From the NCBI GenBank assembly GCA_033297075.1, contig MU858161.1, forward strand, positions 1 to 64,000: a DNA stretch of 64,000 nt, in the 5' to 3' direction. Below the pieces are notes generated by a model that saw only the letters and a program-made list of their open reading frames with translations, ran no database searches and had not been told where the DNA came from. The position numbers and the translations under genes are program-made. The first letter of the stretch is position 1, and each line of letters begins with the position of its first letter. Shown here piece after piece: positions 24,722 to 35,697 of the stretch. Origin of the DNA: Rhypophila decipiens. Its lineage: Eukaryota; Ascomycota; Sordariomycetes; Sordariales; Naviculisporaceae.

Positions 24722-27164
24722 CGTGAGTCCCTGCTGTTCGTTCAGTCGAAAAAGAAAGCTAACTGATTCCAGACAGAAGACGTGGTAGAATTAAATCTTG
24801 GGAGGCTAAAAGGAAAAGGAAGCAGTTCGGCGTATATATGCAAGGGACATGATAACAATCCCTTTCTTATAAAAGACGGATCTCCGCCAGGGCAAGATTA
24901 TCATGTCTCGTATTAGCCCCAAACGGTATCACCGGGTTCCCTGCCATCCCGATTGGGCTGTATCTCACCAATCTCACCATACCGGTAAGTTCAGAACAAG
25001 CTAAGCCTTGCTTAAGCAGCAGATAGATACATGGGAATAAGAGAGGTACTCTGCAGCAAAAAGTACGCAGAGCATTTGGACACTGCATGTAGGCAGACGA
25101 ATAGTAAGATGGAACCGTAGTTGCAAACATTCAGTCAGCTAGCCATCGACCGGCCATTGTCATCGGGCACCACCAGTCCGACCTGCTCGCCGTTCTGTGT
25201 GTGTGAGCCGGCAGATTCAGCCACTATGCCGAAATCAGAATATTATAATGTACCATCTCGACAAAAAAAAAGAAATGGAATCTTGTCCGTCGTCGGGACC
25301 AAGCGATCCAATAGAAAAAGCTCTGACGGTCCGGGTGAGTTTGAGACAGTGTGAGAGCTATGCACGTGGAAGATACCCGATACGGCATATACATCCAACA
25401 CGACGATATTCTCGGCATTCTATGTGACAGGTCGGCGGGCAACGTACATGTACCATGCAGGTGTAGTCGCCGACTGGGAAAAGGATAGTGTGGCCGGAGA
25501 AGAAGGAGGAGGATTTGAACTATAAGAGCTGAAATGCCAATCAGATTAAACGACGACCGATCAAGACAAGGTGCTGACGTCTTGACCTGCCAGCTGCCGA
25601 TCGACTATCGATCCTTCAAAGTGAATTTTCCCTGTTGGTACAGGTTCCCGCCGCGAGCCCATTGCGGTCTGTCTACCCTCACTGCTGGACGGGCTCGCTG
25701 ATAGGTGGTATAGATGGTGTTGGTGTTGGCGCTTACAAGAGACATGCATATCGGCGATAGAGCTGCCCGATATCGAACATGTCGTTGGTCCTCGTTGGGA
25801 ATTTGGAATTGAACCCGCCGTCCTATCGGAAGTTTTCCAGGTGGCCTGGAAGATGAAGAATTAAAAGGTCAAAAAGGTGGTCCCCGTGTTGCAGGCCGAA
25901 TGAATGTAATACTCCGTACTCCGGCCAGACGGCTGGTACGGTGACACACGGGCGGCGGGTATATCCGGCCGGGGACCTCGCATCTCGGATATTCTTTCGA
26001 AAAGGGCGGATGGTAAAAAACAATAATTCTCTGAAAGGTTGCAGGTCATTGTGCGGGAGCAGCATTTTCTTCTTGGTATGTGCTAAAGCTGCTGATGTTT
26101 GAGAGAAGTCACTCACCGCCTTCCTCGCTGTTTATTGCAACTTCCATCTATTGATGATATTGGTGAGACTCCGGTCGGTGCTTACCTCACCCACAGATAC
26201 GCGGATCCTAGCTGAGTTAAGGCATGACTTCAGCTACCCGGCTGACAGCTTCATCTTCAAGCAGGCTGTAGACCGCAGACCGCAGACCGGCTGCAGGATA
26301 CCGGTAACCACCGCCACATAAATCGGCCATCTGGATCTGGGGTAGTACCCGCTTACTGAACTTCAAATCGCTCTACCGGTATCCATACTGCCATACCACC
26401 AGTAATATCGTCCCTCTCACGAATCAAAGATGTCGAGTTCAATGTCTGTATATCCCACCCGGCCGGCTCGTTCGGCTCGCCCGGGCTTCAACTTGCAGGG
26501 CTAAACACAAACGGCGACCACCTATTCGGGATTTACATGCCACATATCTGCACTCGATATCCCGATTCGGCTGCTGCTGCTGTTTATCCTTCTTCGTCTG
26601 TTTGTCATGTATCGAATTTGTTGACTGGAACATGGATGGCCGAACAGACAGACAGACATCCCGGCTTCGCTTCTCCGGTAGTATTTGTCCGCGGGTGCGT
26701 GTTTTGGAGAGGCGTATGTCGGTAGGTGGTCAAGAAAGATTTACTTGGGAATCTCCACATGTTCAAAGGCAGATCAACATAGATATCGTACAATAGAGGT
26801 CCGTCGCTGGGGTTCCCAGTCGTCCGTTCCAATCCAAAGCGGCCAGTGCCCCTGATTATTATGTCCCTTCTTGAAATAACAAGATCCATCCATCCATAGC
26901 AGTCCAGTGTGCATACCCTCCCCCCCACCCCCCCCAGGTTCTCCACGCCAGCAACTTACAAGCACAACAAAGGCTTCTTGAATCATCCAATGAAGAAAAG
27001 AACGGCAATCGTTCTGAAGTTGGTTCTCTAACCGAGCCAACATATCCAAGACTTTTTTGTTCAAAAACATTAGTCAACCAAACCGCCAAATACGTTCCAA
27101 TCCCATCCGAGAACGAAAACGAGAAACTAAAAGACTTCGAGACAAAAAGTGTCCAAAGTGTCCA
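24722..27164. other. 2.4 kb intergenic, no gene seen
   Basis: No supported gene. Visible items are one TACTCCGTA motif at 25910-25918, a three-copy 7-mer repeat (AGACCGC) around 26270-26288, and a C-rich run near 26920-26937. It should contain the ABCG promoter on the left and the 3' end of the Zn2Cys6 gene on the right. Confidence 0.45.
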
Positions 27165-29299
27165 TCACTGCTGTGGCGGCTGCGTCACCTGCGCAAGTAT
27201 GTTGAACTCGCTCATAATCCCCTCGTCAGCGTTGATGCTGCTAATCATCTGCTCCTGCGTAAAGCCGACCCAAAAGGCCGGACTGATCTGCGCCGCCTTC
27301 TTCTCGCGGTAGATTTCTTGCGCCACACCTCGCACCTGGCCCCAGGCCGTATTCGCCGCCTTCCACACCTTGCTGATCTTGTTCAGCGCGCCAATGTTGA
27401 GCCTGATCTGCTGCCGCAGATCCTCCTCGTCTTCGATGTAGTACAGGGCCCACTTGGACAGATGCACAATAGACGAGAGTGTCACAACACATGTGAAGAA
27501 GTGCGTGTGGTTTATCAGAGGCACCGCCTGGGTCACCATTTTGCTGATCTCGCAGGCCGCCGTGATGGTGTGCCGCGTGTGAGCGTTGAAGTTGTCTCCC
27601 GTGGCGACCGGTCGATGAGGCGCACATGAAGTGACTGCCTGTACCGGCGACGAGTCGAGTTGCGAAAGCGGCTGATGGAGCATGATTGTGCAGCTATGAT
27701 GCTGTGTCAAGGAATGATTCGAATGAAAACATAGACGGACGAGACTTACGCATGAGTAATGAAATGTGCCTGGAACATCATTTCGTCCAGTTGGCAGTTC
27801 TTGGTAAGATCATCCCGTTTGGACTCGGGAAGATGAATCTTCCAGTTTGTCAAGAGCGCCTCGACCCTCGCAACGCTCTCCTCGTTGGGGAACATCATGT
27901 TGGGCGTCCGCATAAACCTGCCAAGATTCCTTGCTGCCGCGATGCGGTAGGTGAAGGACGAAAACTCTCGGTCCTCGCCAGAGAACAGCTGGTCGTCAAA
28001 ATCCTCCATATAGGCCGGGGGAGGGATGCGCTAAAGATTTGTCAGTGGCACGTCTGGGGAGTTGGCTCAGATTGATCACATACCCCCAAGAGATACTGAT
28101 GCTCCTCGCATGGGAGGCCCACGTCGGCAACAATATCAAAGAGCAGGAAATTGGTCACACGGTGAACGCCTGCAATCATGCCATCGCAGACATAAAGGTC
28201 CCACCAAGTCCGCCGCCAGCTTTCCTCGAGGATTGGATTGCCACGACCGTGTATTGTGGCGAATTCGCGCTTGTTGAGGTCGATCTCAATGGCAAACCGC
28301 TCACAGTCTGCCAACAGTTCCCTGGCCCTGGATTGCTCGCAGGAGCCATCCAGCCCGACAATAATGAGCAGCAGGGCCTGAATCAAGAAGCCGTCCTTTG
28401 GAGTGTTGGGCAGGTAGCAGAGACGGAGCGCTTCGTCCAGATATGTTGCTCTGGCTGGGCCAGCGTTCAGGTATAGAGAACCGATGTATCTCATGGCAGC
28501 CATGACGACGTTGAGGTTGGGAGTGGAGCCCTCTTTCAACAAGCGAAGAAAGTATTCCTTGGGCAGCACAAACGGGTGCCCCGCATGGAAGAAGTGGTAG
28601 AAGGCTTCGAAGCAGCGTTCAGCCAGGCTTATTGCAGGTGGCTGGTTCTGCGGAATCGTGGCCGTTGCCAGCGCCATGGCATTGGGATCCATGGCTGGCG
28701 AGAAGGGATTCCGGTAGCCCTGAAGGCTGGCGAGGTGAGGGGTGGCAGTATAAGACGTCGGCGACTGCTCCGGGAGCACAATGGCCGGGTTGAACGTCTG
28801 GACGGCTGTGACAGGCATCTGCATGGGGGTATGCCCAAGCATCATGGGACAGCTGTCCGTCGTCTCTGAGTACGAAGGTGATGAAGACGCATGGCGCTTG
28901 TGAGGATTGTGGGCAGTTGTTGACTTTCTCGGGCCCTTGTAGCCGCGCCGGGATGCGACGTAGATGCACTCGGAATTAGAGCTGGTGCAGCGGGAGCAAG
29001 GCGTGGCTCCGTCACATTTGAGGTGCTTCCCACGCTATATTTTGTCGCCATTGTCAGCATCGCCGACCAATCTCGACGGTGGTCCATGAAAAAGAAAAGG
29101 GACATACGCAGGCGAGACATGCTGCAGGAACCGATGGCGGTGCTCCAGACTGCGACTGCGCGCGGCCGTCAATGGTTGCCGAAACACCATGCACGGTTGG
29201 CGTGGTCGCCGTCTCCGGGCTGTCACCAGCCACTCTTGGGGAGCCGTCACTGGAGGCGGCTGACGACTGTGGGGCGTCCGGTGAGAAAGGCCCCATCAT
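27165..29299 (-). CDS. Zn2Cys6 fungal transcription factor with fungal_trans-like middle region
   Basis: Four exons, complement(join(27165..27693, 27750..28030, 28084..29034, 29108..29299)), encode about 650 residues. Intron 1 falls directly after Cys64. Splicing builds the binuclear zinc cluster with Cys61, 64, 71, 77, 80 and 87 (C-x2-C-x6-C-x5-C-x2-C-x6-C), followed by a basic linker (SRRGYKGPRK). A central region with ALLLIIVGLDG, WRRTWWDLYVCDG and CEEHQYLLG resembles the fungal-specific regulatory domain PF04082. The protein should bind CGG-type sites in the nucleus as a dimer. The acceptor of intron 3 (CATAG at 27694) was chosen because the nearer CACAG breaks the frame. Target genes are unknown; no metabolic cluster surrounds it. 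Confidence 0.9.
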
Positions 29300-31922
29300 G
29301 GCAGTTTCAATCCGTTACAGAGGAGTAGTTAGAGAGTTGGTGCAGGACTAAATCTGGGAACAGAGTCGACTGGGTCGACGTAGACAGGCTCAGGTTATAA
29401 AGCTACCCCATTCGGCGAGCGAGCGAGTGCGGGCCGTGGCTGGCTTTGTGCTTGCCGAAGCTGGAAAAGTGGTCAGACTCAGCAGCACAGAATTACAAAT
29501 GGCTTCGACCAGAGCATCAACTTTTGGGCTGGAACCCGGATGAGGCGGAGGGGACTTCAAGGTCCGGTACGACAGCCTGAACAGTCTGTCAGTTCACCTC
29601 AGCAAAGCCTTATATGAGGACTGGGAACACGTATATGGCGATGCGATAACAGGGCAAGAGTCCAGTGTAAAATATGAGCGGGCATCTGACCTTTCGTTTG
29701 TGTCTAAAAAGGCAGTGAGCTTTGAACAAGACCGCCAGGTGTGTTGCAATGTCTCGATTTCCGAGGTCGCGATGCGCTCTGTCGTCGCAGAGGGAATGAG
29801 GTGGCGGCGCGGGTCCCTGAAAATCCGGAACGGACTTCCTTTGTCGGTTTATAACCAGAAACAAGCGGCCGAAAGTGGCTCCGGACAGACCCTTAGATGG
29901 GGTCTACGCTCGCGATATCTAGGCGCAATCGTGAGCAGATCGATCCCCTTATCTGATCAACAAAGAAGCATCAGATGAAGAGAGATGGAGGTGGAGGACA
30001 AGTTTGCTGGGTTTGGCATGGGAACACCACCACTACTAAAATCGCCCAGTGTCAACGGTTCGCGCTAACAGCCAAGCTCAACGAAATCGATGGCACCGAC
30101 CAGGACCAGCCAACAACCGCAGCGTGCATCGAGGGATGTTTGGTGTGAAGCCTTGCTTGCTGCTCGTCTCACACTTGATGAAGTCTGTTCGCGGTCCACA
30201 CCAGTAGGAAGGCTATTGATAGTAGCTACCAAGATAGTCAGCCCTTTGCTTCCGTTTTCTTGTTTTAATATGAACGTCCGCGGTGAGGGTTTGATGATGT
30301 ATGGGCCGGAGGAGGTACCTGGACCTGGCTGCCCCAGCTGAAACAAGATGACTCGGGGGCCTTGATTGGCGCAAAACTCCCGCCCTTGCAGTGGTCGACC
30401 GGGTGGGTTACAACGCTGGAGCAGATGAACAAGCCTCTAGCTCAGGGGCTTGCACCAGATTGGCGGGGGTCGAGGGCTCGCTGCCACAGAACGCTGGTGA
30501 CAACGTGAAAGAATCTCCATCAGGACCTTATTCTTATCATGTTACCAAAACCGCTGCGACATGAAGGACTCTCCTGATTCCCCCATTTTTTCTGCCAGTC
30601 GCCACGCAATCGCAGTAGTGACTACTACGGTAACGGTCGTTAGGTAGCTCCCTTTCTGACCCCAACTTCTTCGCCCGGGCGGAACCAAGCGGGCACGACG
30701 GCCGGCAATCACGGAACGGGGATCGGCCTGCCATCGTCGACCTTGGCAAGTGGGCCGGTGTGACGTGCGGGAGCGCTGAAGCGAGAGCGAAAAGGCGGGG
30801 TTTGCGAGTCTTTATTGTTCTTCAGCTTCAATTGTCTCCTTTTCCACCAAGAATCAGCCTCCGAACCCTATTCGAGTTGTTGAATGTAACCTCGACCACG
30901 TTGTAGTATCGTATCTGCGATGCAGGTTGATATTGTGTGATACTTGAGCTGCTTCAGGTGAGTCAGGGTTTTGTCATCCAGAGCACACCAACGTGGGAAT
31001 CCTGTGCTGCACTCATTGGCATCTGGAAGGGTACCGATATCCGAATTATGACCCCAAATTGATATTGAACGAGCCCAGTGGGCGGGGAATCATTGCGCAA
31101 CATGGGACGCGGCCGACCTAGGTAGAGGATCTGCCGATGTCTTGAAGCAGGGCTGTAATGGCATGCTGTGCATTCGTCTCCAGTGCACCGGAAGCAGTGA
31201 AGCATCACTGATGGATTGATGAGGTTGTCAATCGTTGAAAGAAGAGAGAATCGAGAGTTGGGTACAGTACCCATCGACTTCACTCTTGTTTAGGTGAGTG
31301 GTGAAGCTTCGGTTTATCACAGAAAGCTTGTTGGTGATTCCTTTTTCGGCCGTTTTCCTATCTCGTCTCGGCTTGTAGTCGGCTGCTTCTTGACCGCCTG
31401 CCTGGTTGTGAGAGACCGAGGGGAAGGGAATCGCTGCAGTGGCTCTGCCATCTTTGGATTGCAACGTCAAGTTTTAAACGCGCCATATGGAGAATGGCAT
31501 TTCAAAATCATTAGCAGTCACAGGACCTGTGGATGTGGACTGTCGAGACACCTGCATGTCCAGTGACTTGAATGCAACTGCTGGAAGGAGCTAACGGCCG
31601 TTGAAATCCCCCTCGGATCACCGCCCAGATCTCCTGTATGGAAGGTTCGTCCAAACCTTCTGTTGCAGTAGCACTCGGTTCCATTTTAGCGGACAGCGAG
31701 CGGCAACTAGCCACGCCGCCAGGCCTGCCGCTCATCACATCACCGGCTCGGCTCGGTGTGACGACACGTCAACCATGGGACATCAACCGGCGCAACTTCC
31801 ATCTATGTACATGTACACTCAACTACTCCCCACGCTTGTCTAATCGCCCTGACAGATTCATCACATCACGGCGCTTTACCATTCTCGGGTATCTCCAAGA
31901 ATCACTCGATAGCAATTGATCC
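29300..31922. other. 2.6 kb divergent intergenic region
   Basis: This lies between the Zn2Cys6 regulator (-) and the HeLo gene (+). All frames are short and motif-free on both strands, and no NLR or amyloid-motif partner gene for the HeLo protein is visible. It holds the promoters of both flanking genes. Confidence 0.45.
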
Positions 31923-33833
31923 ATGGACCCAGTTTCGGCAGCTGGGCTGGCAATTGGCGTGGCATCGATAGGTCTCCAGGTCTACACGGGCTGCATCCAG
32001 GGAATCCAGCTCATCATCACCGCTCTCAATTTCCCAGAAGAGTGTCGCTACCTCAATTTGCGTCTTCGCTTGGAGCAGCAGAGACTCATTGCCTGGAGCG
32101 AGACCTCGGGCTTGCTCGATCTCGATGCCAAACAGCAGCAAAAGATCTTGGCCTCCAATACCTTTGTGCTTCACCGTCAGACGGTCCTCGATCTTCTCGT
32201 CCAGGTCCAATGTCTGTTCAAGGAATTCCAGGAGCAACAGAAAAGGAACAGCCGGCTGCAAACCACAGCCGACCAAGATGGCATTCTGGAGAAACCAGAA
32301 AAGGATGCAGCCCAGGCCAACTTCCCCCTTTCGGAGAAAAGGAGAGACTTTATCAAGAGGGCCATGCTTCGTCTCAAAGAAACCTCCGAGGAAACAGTGT
32401 CGAGGTTGAGATGGGTCGCGTTTGACAAGACTGCCTTTGAGACGCTCCTCTCCAAATTCTCGGCCTTGAATGACAGCATGACCACGATTTTGGACACGCG
32501 CATGCAAGTCGAGATCCATCATAGCGTCCAGGACACGAACCGAGGACTGCTTCAACTGCATCATCGGATCGCTGATCTTTCCAGGCTGGTCATGGCTCTC
32601 AACATGAAGATGGAGGCCAACTCTTCTCCGGCCGCTGTTTCTCAAATGTCCGAGGCCCAAAAACGAGCCAACGCTGATGGCTTCGAGCGACTGTCTCAAC
32701 TTGCCAAGTTCAAGGCATTTAACCAGTCCATCGAGGCCGAGAAGAAGAGCCCATGGGACGAGGCCACGGCAATGTGGCTCGAACTAGGCAAGCCCAACCA
32801 ACGCAAGAATCTCTTGCTCGACCGCTCCAAGGTCCGCCTTGGTCCGGGATCCGAAGACTTGGATCTCTCCCGTTGCGAGGCAGTCCTCGAGCTTCCCGGA
32901 GGCGGGGAGAAGAAAGTCTGGATTGAGTGGAAAGAGTACGACCGACAGCGACCAGAGGATCTATCCCCGCCCAAGGAGGTTATTATTGAAAGAGTAGCCA
33001 ACCTGGCTGCCTTGCTGAACCATACCCCAAAACCCGAGGCATTTCGCACGCCGCACTGTCTGGGCTTTTTCGATATGGCAACAACGGATGACGAAGAAGA
33101 TATCCTGAACCTCCGTCTTGGGCTGGTCTTTGAACGGCCAGACGATGATAATCTACCCACATCTTTGCCTCCCGTCTCCCTCAACGAGCTCCTCCAGACA
33201 AGTCGGCGAAAGCCGAGCGTCACCGACAGGATCAAGCTTGCGCACGCAGTCAGTAACTGCCTACATTCTCTCCACGTGGTAAACTGGCTACATAAAGGGT
33301 TGCGGAGCCATAATATCATATTCTTCCGGACATCTGCTGGCCATGTCGACTACAGCAAGCCCTATCTTTCGGGCTTTGACTTTTCGAGACCAGCACGGCC
33401 AGACGAAATGACTGACATCCCTGGCGACGTCGAGCATAACCTTTATCGGCACCCTCACGCACAGTCTAGCAACCCAGAGGAGCGTGAGCGGTTCAAGAAG
33501 AGCTTTGACATTTACAGCTTGGGGGTTTTATTTGTCGAGATTGCCCACTGGGCGACCTTGGATAAGATACTCCAGGTCAATATCAACGCCGCAAGAGGGA
33601 GGCCGTCTATCGCATTGAGAGTTCGCCAGAACTTACTCGCCCCGGATATGATTTCCGAAGTAGGAGCCGGCATGGGCCAGGTGTTTGAGGATGCCACGCG
33701 AAAGTGCCTTGCAGGGGGCAAAGAGTTTGGGCTTTCTGATGCTGATGAGGAGACTGATGATGTTGTTGCTGCTCGTCTCTCCAAAGTACTGTATGAGGAG
33801 GTTGTAAAGACCCTGGCTGACGTTCGAATATAA
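31923..33833 (+). CDS. HeLo domain-pseudokinase protein (MLKL-like architecture)
   Basis: A single exon encodes 636 residues. The first about 220 residues start with MDPVSAAGLAIGVASIGLQV, the typical opening of the HeLo (prion-inhibition/propagation) domain, a helical membrane-targeting cell-death domain related to the four-helix bundle of MLKL. From about residue 300 a protein-kinase-like fold follows: a beta3-like Lys337 in IEWKEYD, an HRD region changed to HKGLRSHN (457-464), and GFDFSR near 484-489 where DFG is expected. DIYSLGVLFVEIAHW matches helix F. The catalytic-loop Asp is replaced by Gly459, so it is probably a pseudokinase. I infer a role in heterokaryon incompatibility or regulated cell death. 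The ATG at 31923 begins the conserved HeLo start. Confidence 0.85.
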   Translation: MDPVSAAGLAIGVASIGLQVYTGCIQGIQLIITALNFPEECRYLNLRLRLEQQRLIAWSETSGLLDLDAKQQQKILASNTFVLHRQTVLDLLVQVQCLFKEFQEQQKRNSRLQTTADQDGILEKPEKDAAQANFPLSEKRRDFIKRAMLRLKETSEETVSRLRWVAFDKTAFETLLSKFSALNDSMTTILDTRMQVEIHHSVQDTNRGLLQLHHRIADLSRLVMALNMKMEANSSPAAVSQMSEAQKRANADGFERLSQLAKFKAFNQSIEAEKKSPWDEATAMWLELGKPNQRKNLLLDRSKVRLGPGSEDLDLSRCEAVLELPGGGEKKVWIEWKEYDRQRPEDLSPPKEVIIERVANLAALLNHTPKPEAFRTPHCLGFFDMATTDDEEDILNLRLGLVFERPDDDNLPTSLPPVSLNELLQTSRRKPSVTDRIKLAHAVSNCLHSLHVVNWLHKGLRSHNIIFFRTSAGHVDYSKPYLSGFDFSRPARPDEMTDIPGDVEHNLYRHPHAQSSNPEERERFKKSFDIYSLGVLFVEIAHWATLDKILQVNINAARGRPSIALRVRQNLLAPDMISEVGAGMGQVFEDATRKCLAGGKEFGLSDADEETDDVVAARLSKVLYEEVVKTLADVRI

Positions 33834-34044
33834 GGAAGCAAAGCCGAGTTTGGAAACTAAATCGGACATGGACTTTTTTTTTTTTCCTGAGCAGTACTAT
33901 GAGACACAAGCAAGTCGTCCCCATCTAAATATTTGCTTTGCAACGATTTTCAAACTGTCAACTCGCTTGGAAGTCGTTTATTGTTCACTTGCCTAGATTG
34001 CCTCTACAATGATTTGCTGTTTTAAAGAGCAAAAAGAAATGCTT
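33834..34044. other. HeLo gene 3' region
   Basis: A short spacer containing an A/T-rich run near 33876-33887 and, on the minus strand, the T5 run (34035-34031) that could end Pol III transcription of the adjacent tRNA-like element. Confidence 0.3.
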
Positions 34045-34094
34045 GCCCCCGAGCGGAATCCTGATCCGCGCTCAGACCACTGAGCTACGGGGGC
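34045..34094 (-). tRNA. 50-nt tRNA-like element lacking a T arm
   Basis: Read on the minus strand, 5' GCCCCCG pairs perfectly over 7 bp with 3' CGGGGGC. After TA comes a D arm (GCTC...GAGC) carrying a near-consensus A box, TAGCTCAGTGG. Then a perfect 5-bp stem, GCGGA/TCCGC, closes a 7-nt loop TCAGGAT that would present anticodon AGG (Pro). One base later the acceptor strand closes. No variable loop, T arm or canonical B box is present. Ten bases downstream is TTTTT, a Pol III stop. Either a tRNA pseudogene with an internal deletion that fused the anticodon and T regions, or a minimal transcribed tRNA-like RNA. Confidence 0.45.
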
Positions 34095-35520
34095 TTTTGT
34101 CTGGTGGCTTTCTGTTAGGATGGGCATGTTGGAACTTGTCTCCCCTCCAATCTTGTGATTATGAGAAAGAAGCCTGAGGGTTTTGTTGCGGTGGGGAGGG
34201 AGGGAGGGAGGGAGAGAGGCGGTTGCTTGAACCTACCTTGGACTCGCATTCAGGCGCGGTTCCAGTTCATCCAGTCACCGTTGAAACAAGCTGGGTACAA
34301 ATTGTAATAGCTCCGGTATCCCCAGGTCAGGTACATGTAATGAATGACCGAGGAGCCATCCATTTCCAGGTTCCCATGGCGAAGAAGACAGCTGCGTCGT
34401 CAGTCGAAAGTGTGAAACAGGGGAGTAGATAGATGAGCTGCTGCTCCCGACACTTGAACTTTCCTGTTGTTTATCACGGTGCCAGAGCGCTTGGAATTTA
34501 GGTCGTCGTCAGCAGAAGCATCATGGGGGTTTTTTTTCCCCACCTGGACGAGAGGCACTTCCTTGAAGACGCCCAGTCAAGTGGATCTAGGAGTGATTTT
34601 GAAACCGGTAGGACTGAGGCTAGATCGAGCAGCGTTGATCACTTTGTAAACTTGTCGGGTGCCTTTGGTGTTAGTAAGCTGTTCGGCTGGACTTGACAGG
34701 AATCTCTCTTGGGGCGGGGCCTGGAGGACAAGAACTCGGGGCTGAAAGACATGATCGAGGAGTTTTGATGAGTGTCCTTTTACCTAGGAGAAGCCACCTT
34801 CTGAGTTGACTGAGGGGACGCGAGGATAGACTTGGCTCATGGAAAGTTTTGGCCGTTGGCTGATGGGCAATCAATGAGTTTCATGATTTCGTGGATTGAT
34901 GGCAATGGGGCATCCCTCTGTTCGTCTACGATCGTAGATGGAGAGTCTTGGTTCATGCTTTGATATGCGAGGAGAGTGGTGGGTTCATCTCGCCATCACT
35001 CTCCTGAGATCCCTTGATGAAATTGGCAGGGATATGGCCATCGAAAGACGGTCAGTCCAAGTCACTGTTACATGTTGATACTGCTTTCCAAGAGCTTTCA
35101 ACAGCACTGCCTTCTGACCGTCCGTTTGTACGGATACTGTCAGCGCTGACGCCCCGAGGCTGGGCAAGGGATTGTGAATGCTGGTGGACAAGCAACGTGC
35201 ACTTCAAGTCATTGGTAGGAGAACACTCGTTGATAGAGGCATGACAGAAGCAGAGAGGACATGTTCTTTGATGTTTGTCTCTCTCCCACATGCCACGTCG
35301 TGACCAGTCTGCCGTAGCTCCCCACAGAAGAGCCGCAATCACGCAAGTCGGTGATGAAAATCATCCAGGGCACTTGGTACGTCTATGGTACTGAAGCGAC
35401 AAAGCATCAAATCCTGCCAGTAACGTCAATCGGTGCACAAGCCGAGTTCAATCGTGGGACACTGTCCACCCAAACATAGCACGATGTAAATCGCACACAT
35501 TCCCGCCATCAAACTCCTAC
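34095..35520. other. Intergenic stretch, no gene seen
   Basis: Open frames are short and motif-free. The only structured item is the GGG-run tract annotated separately at 34193-34212. Confidence 0.4.
34193..34212 (+). repeat. Tandem GGGA tract (potential G-quadruplex)
   Basis: Five G-runs of three or four bases are separated by single A residues. By composition this could form a very stable parallel G-quadruplex with one-base loops on the plus strand. It lies about 100 bp from the tRNA-like element. Confidence 0.6.
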
Positions 35521-35697
35521 AAACCCTGATCCAAGCATGGATACCACCAACAAAATCAACACGAGAATACCTAACCGATATGCTTTCCGCCGGGCCAGCA
35601 TCTCGGTGAGGTATTGTTGGGTGTTTTTGGAAAGCATCTCGGTGAGGTATTCTCGTGTTTTTTTTGGTTGGTGGTATCCATGTTTGGATCAGGGTTT
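35521..35697. repeat. Near-perfect fold-back inverted repeat with 68-nt arms
   Basis: The left arm 35521-35588 and the right arm 35629-35697 are reverse complements with roughly six mismatches or single-base indels, separated by about 40 nt. A 19-nt segment AGCATCTCGGTGAGGTATT also occurs twice in direct orientation (35597-35615 and 35633-35651), so related sequence is present three times. A transcript of either strand would form a long hairpin. No coding capacity is evident. It could be a small MITE-like element, a template-switch product or a milRNA/siRNA precursor. Confidence 0.7.

Noticed and set aside
31902..32699. 265-codon minus-strand frame
   Set aside because: Antisense to the HeLo domain, with no family features.
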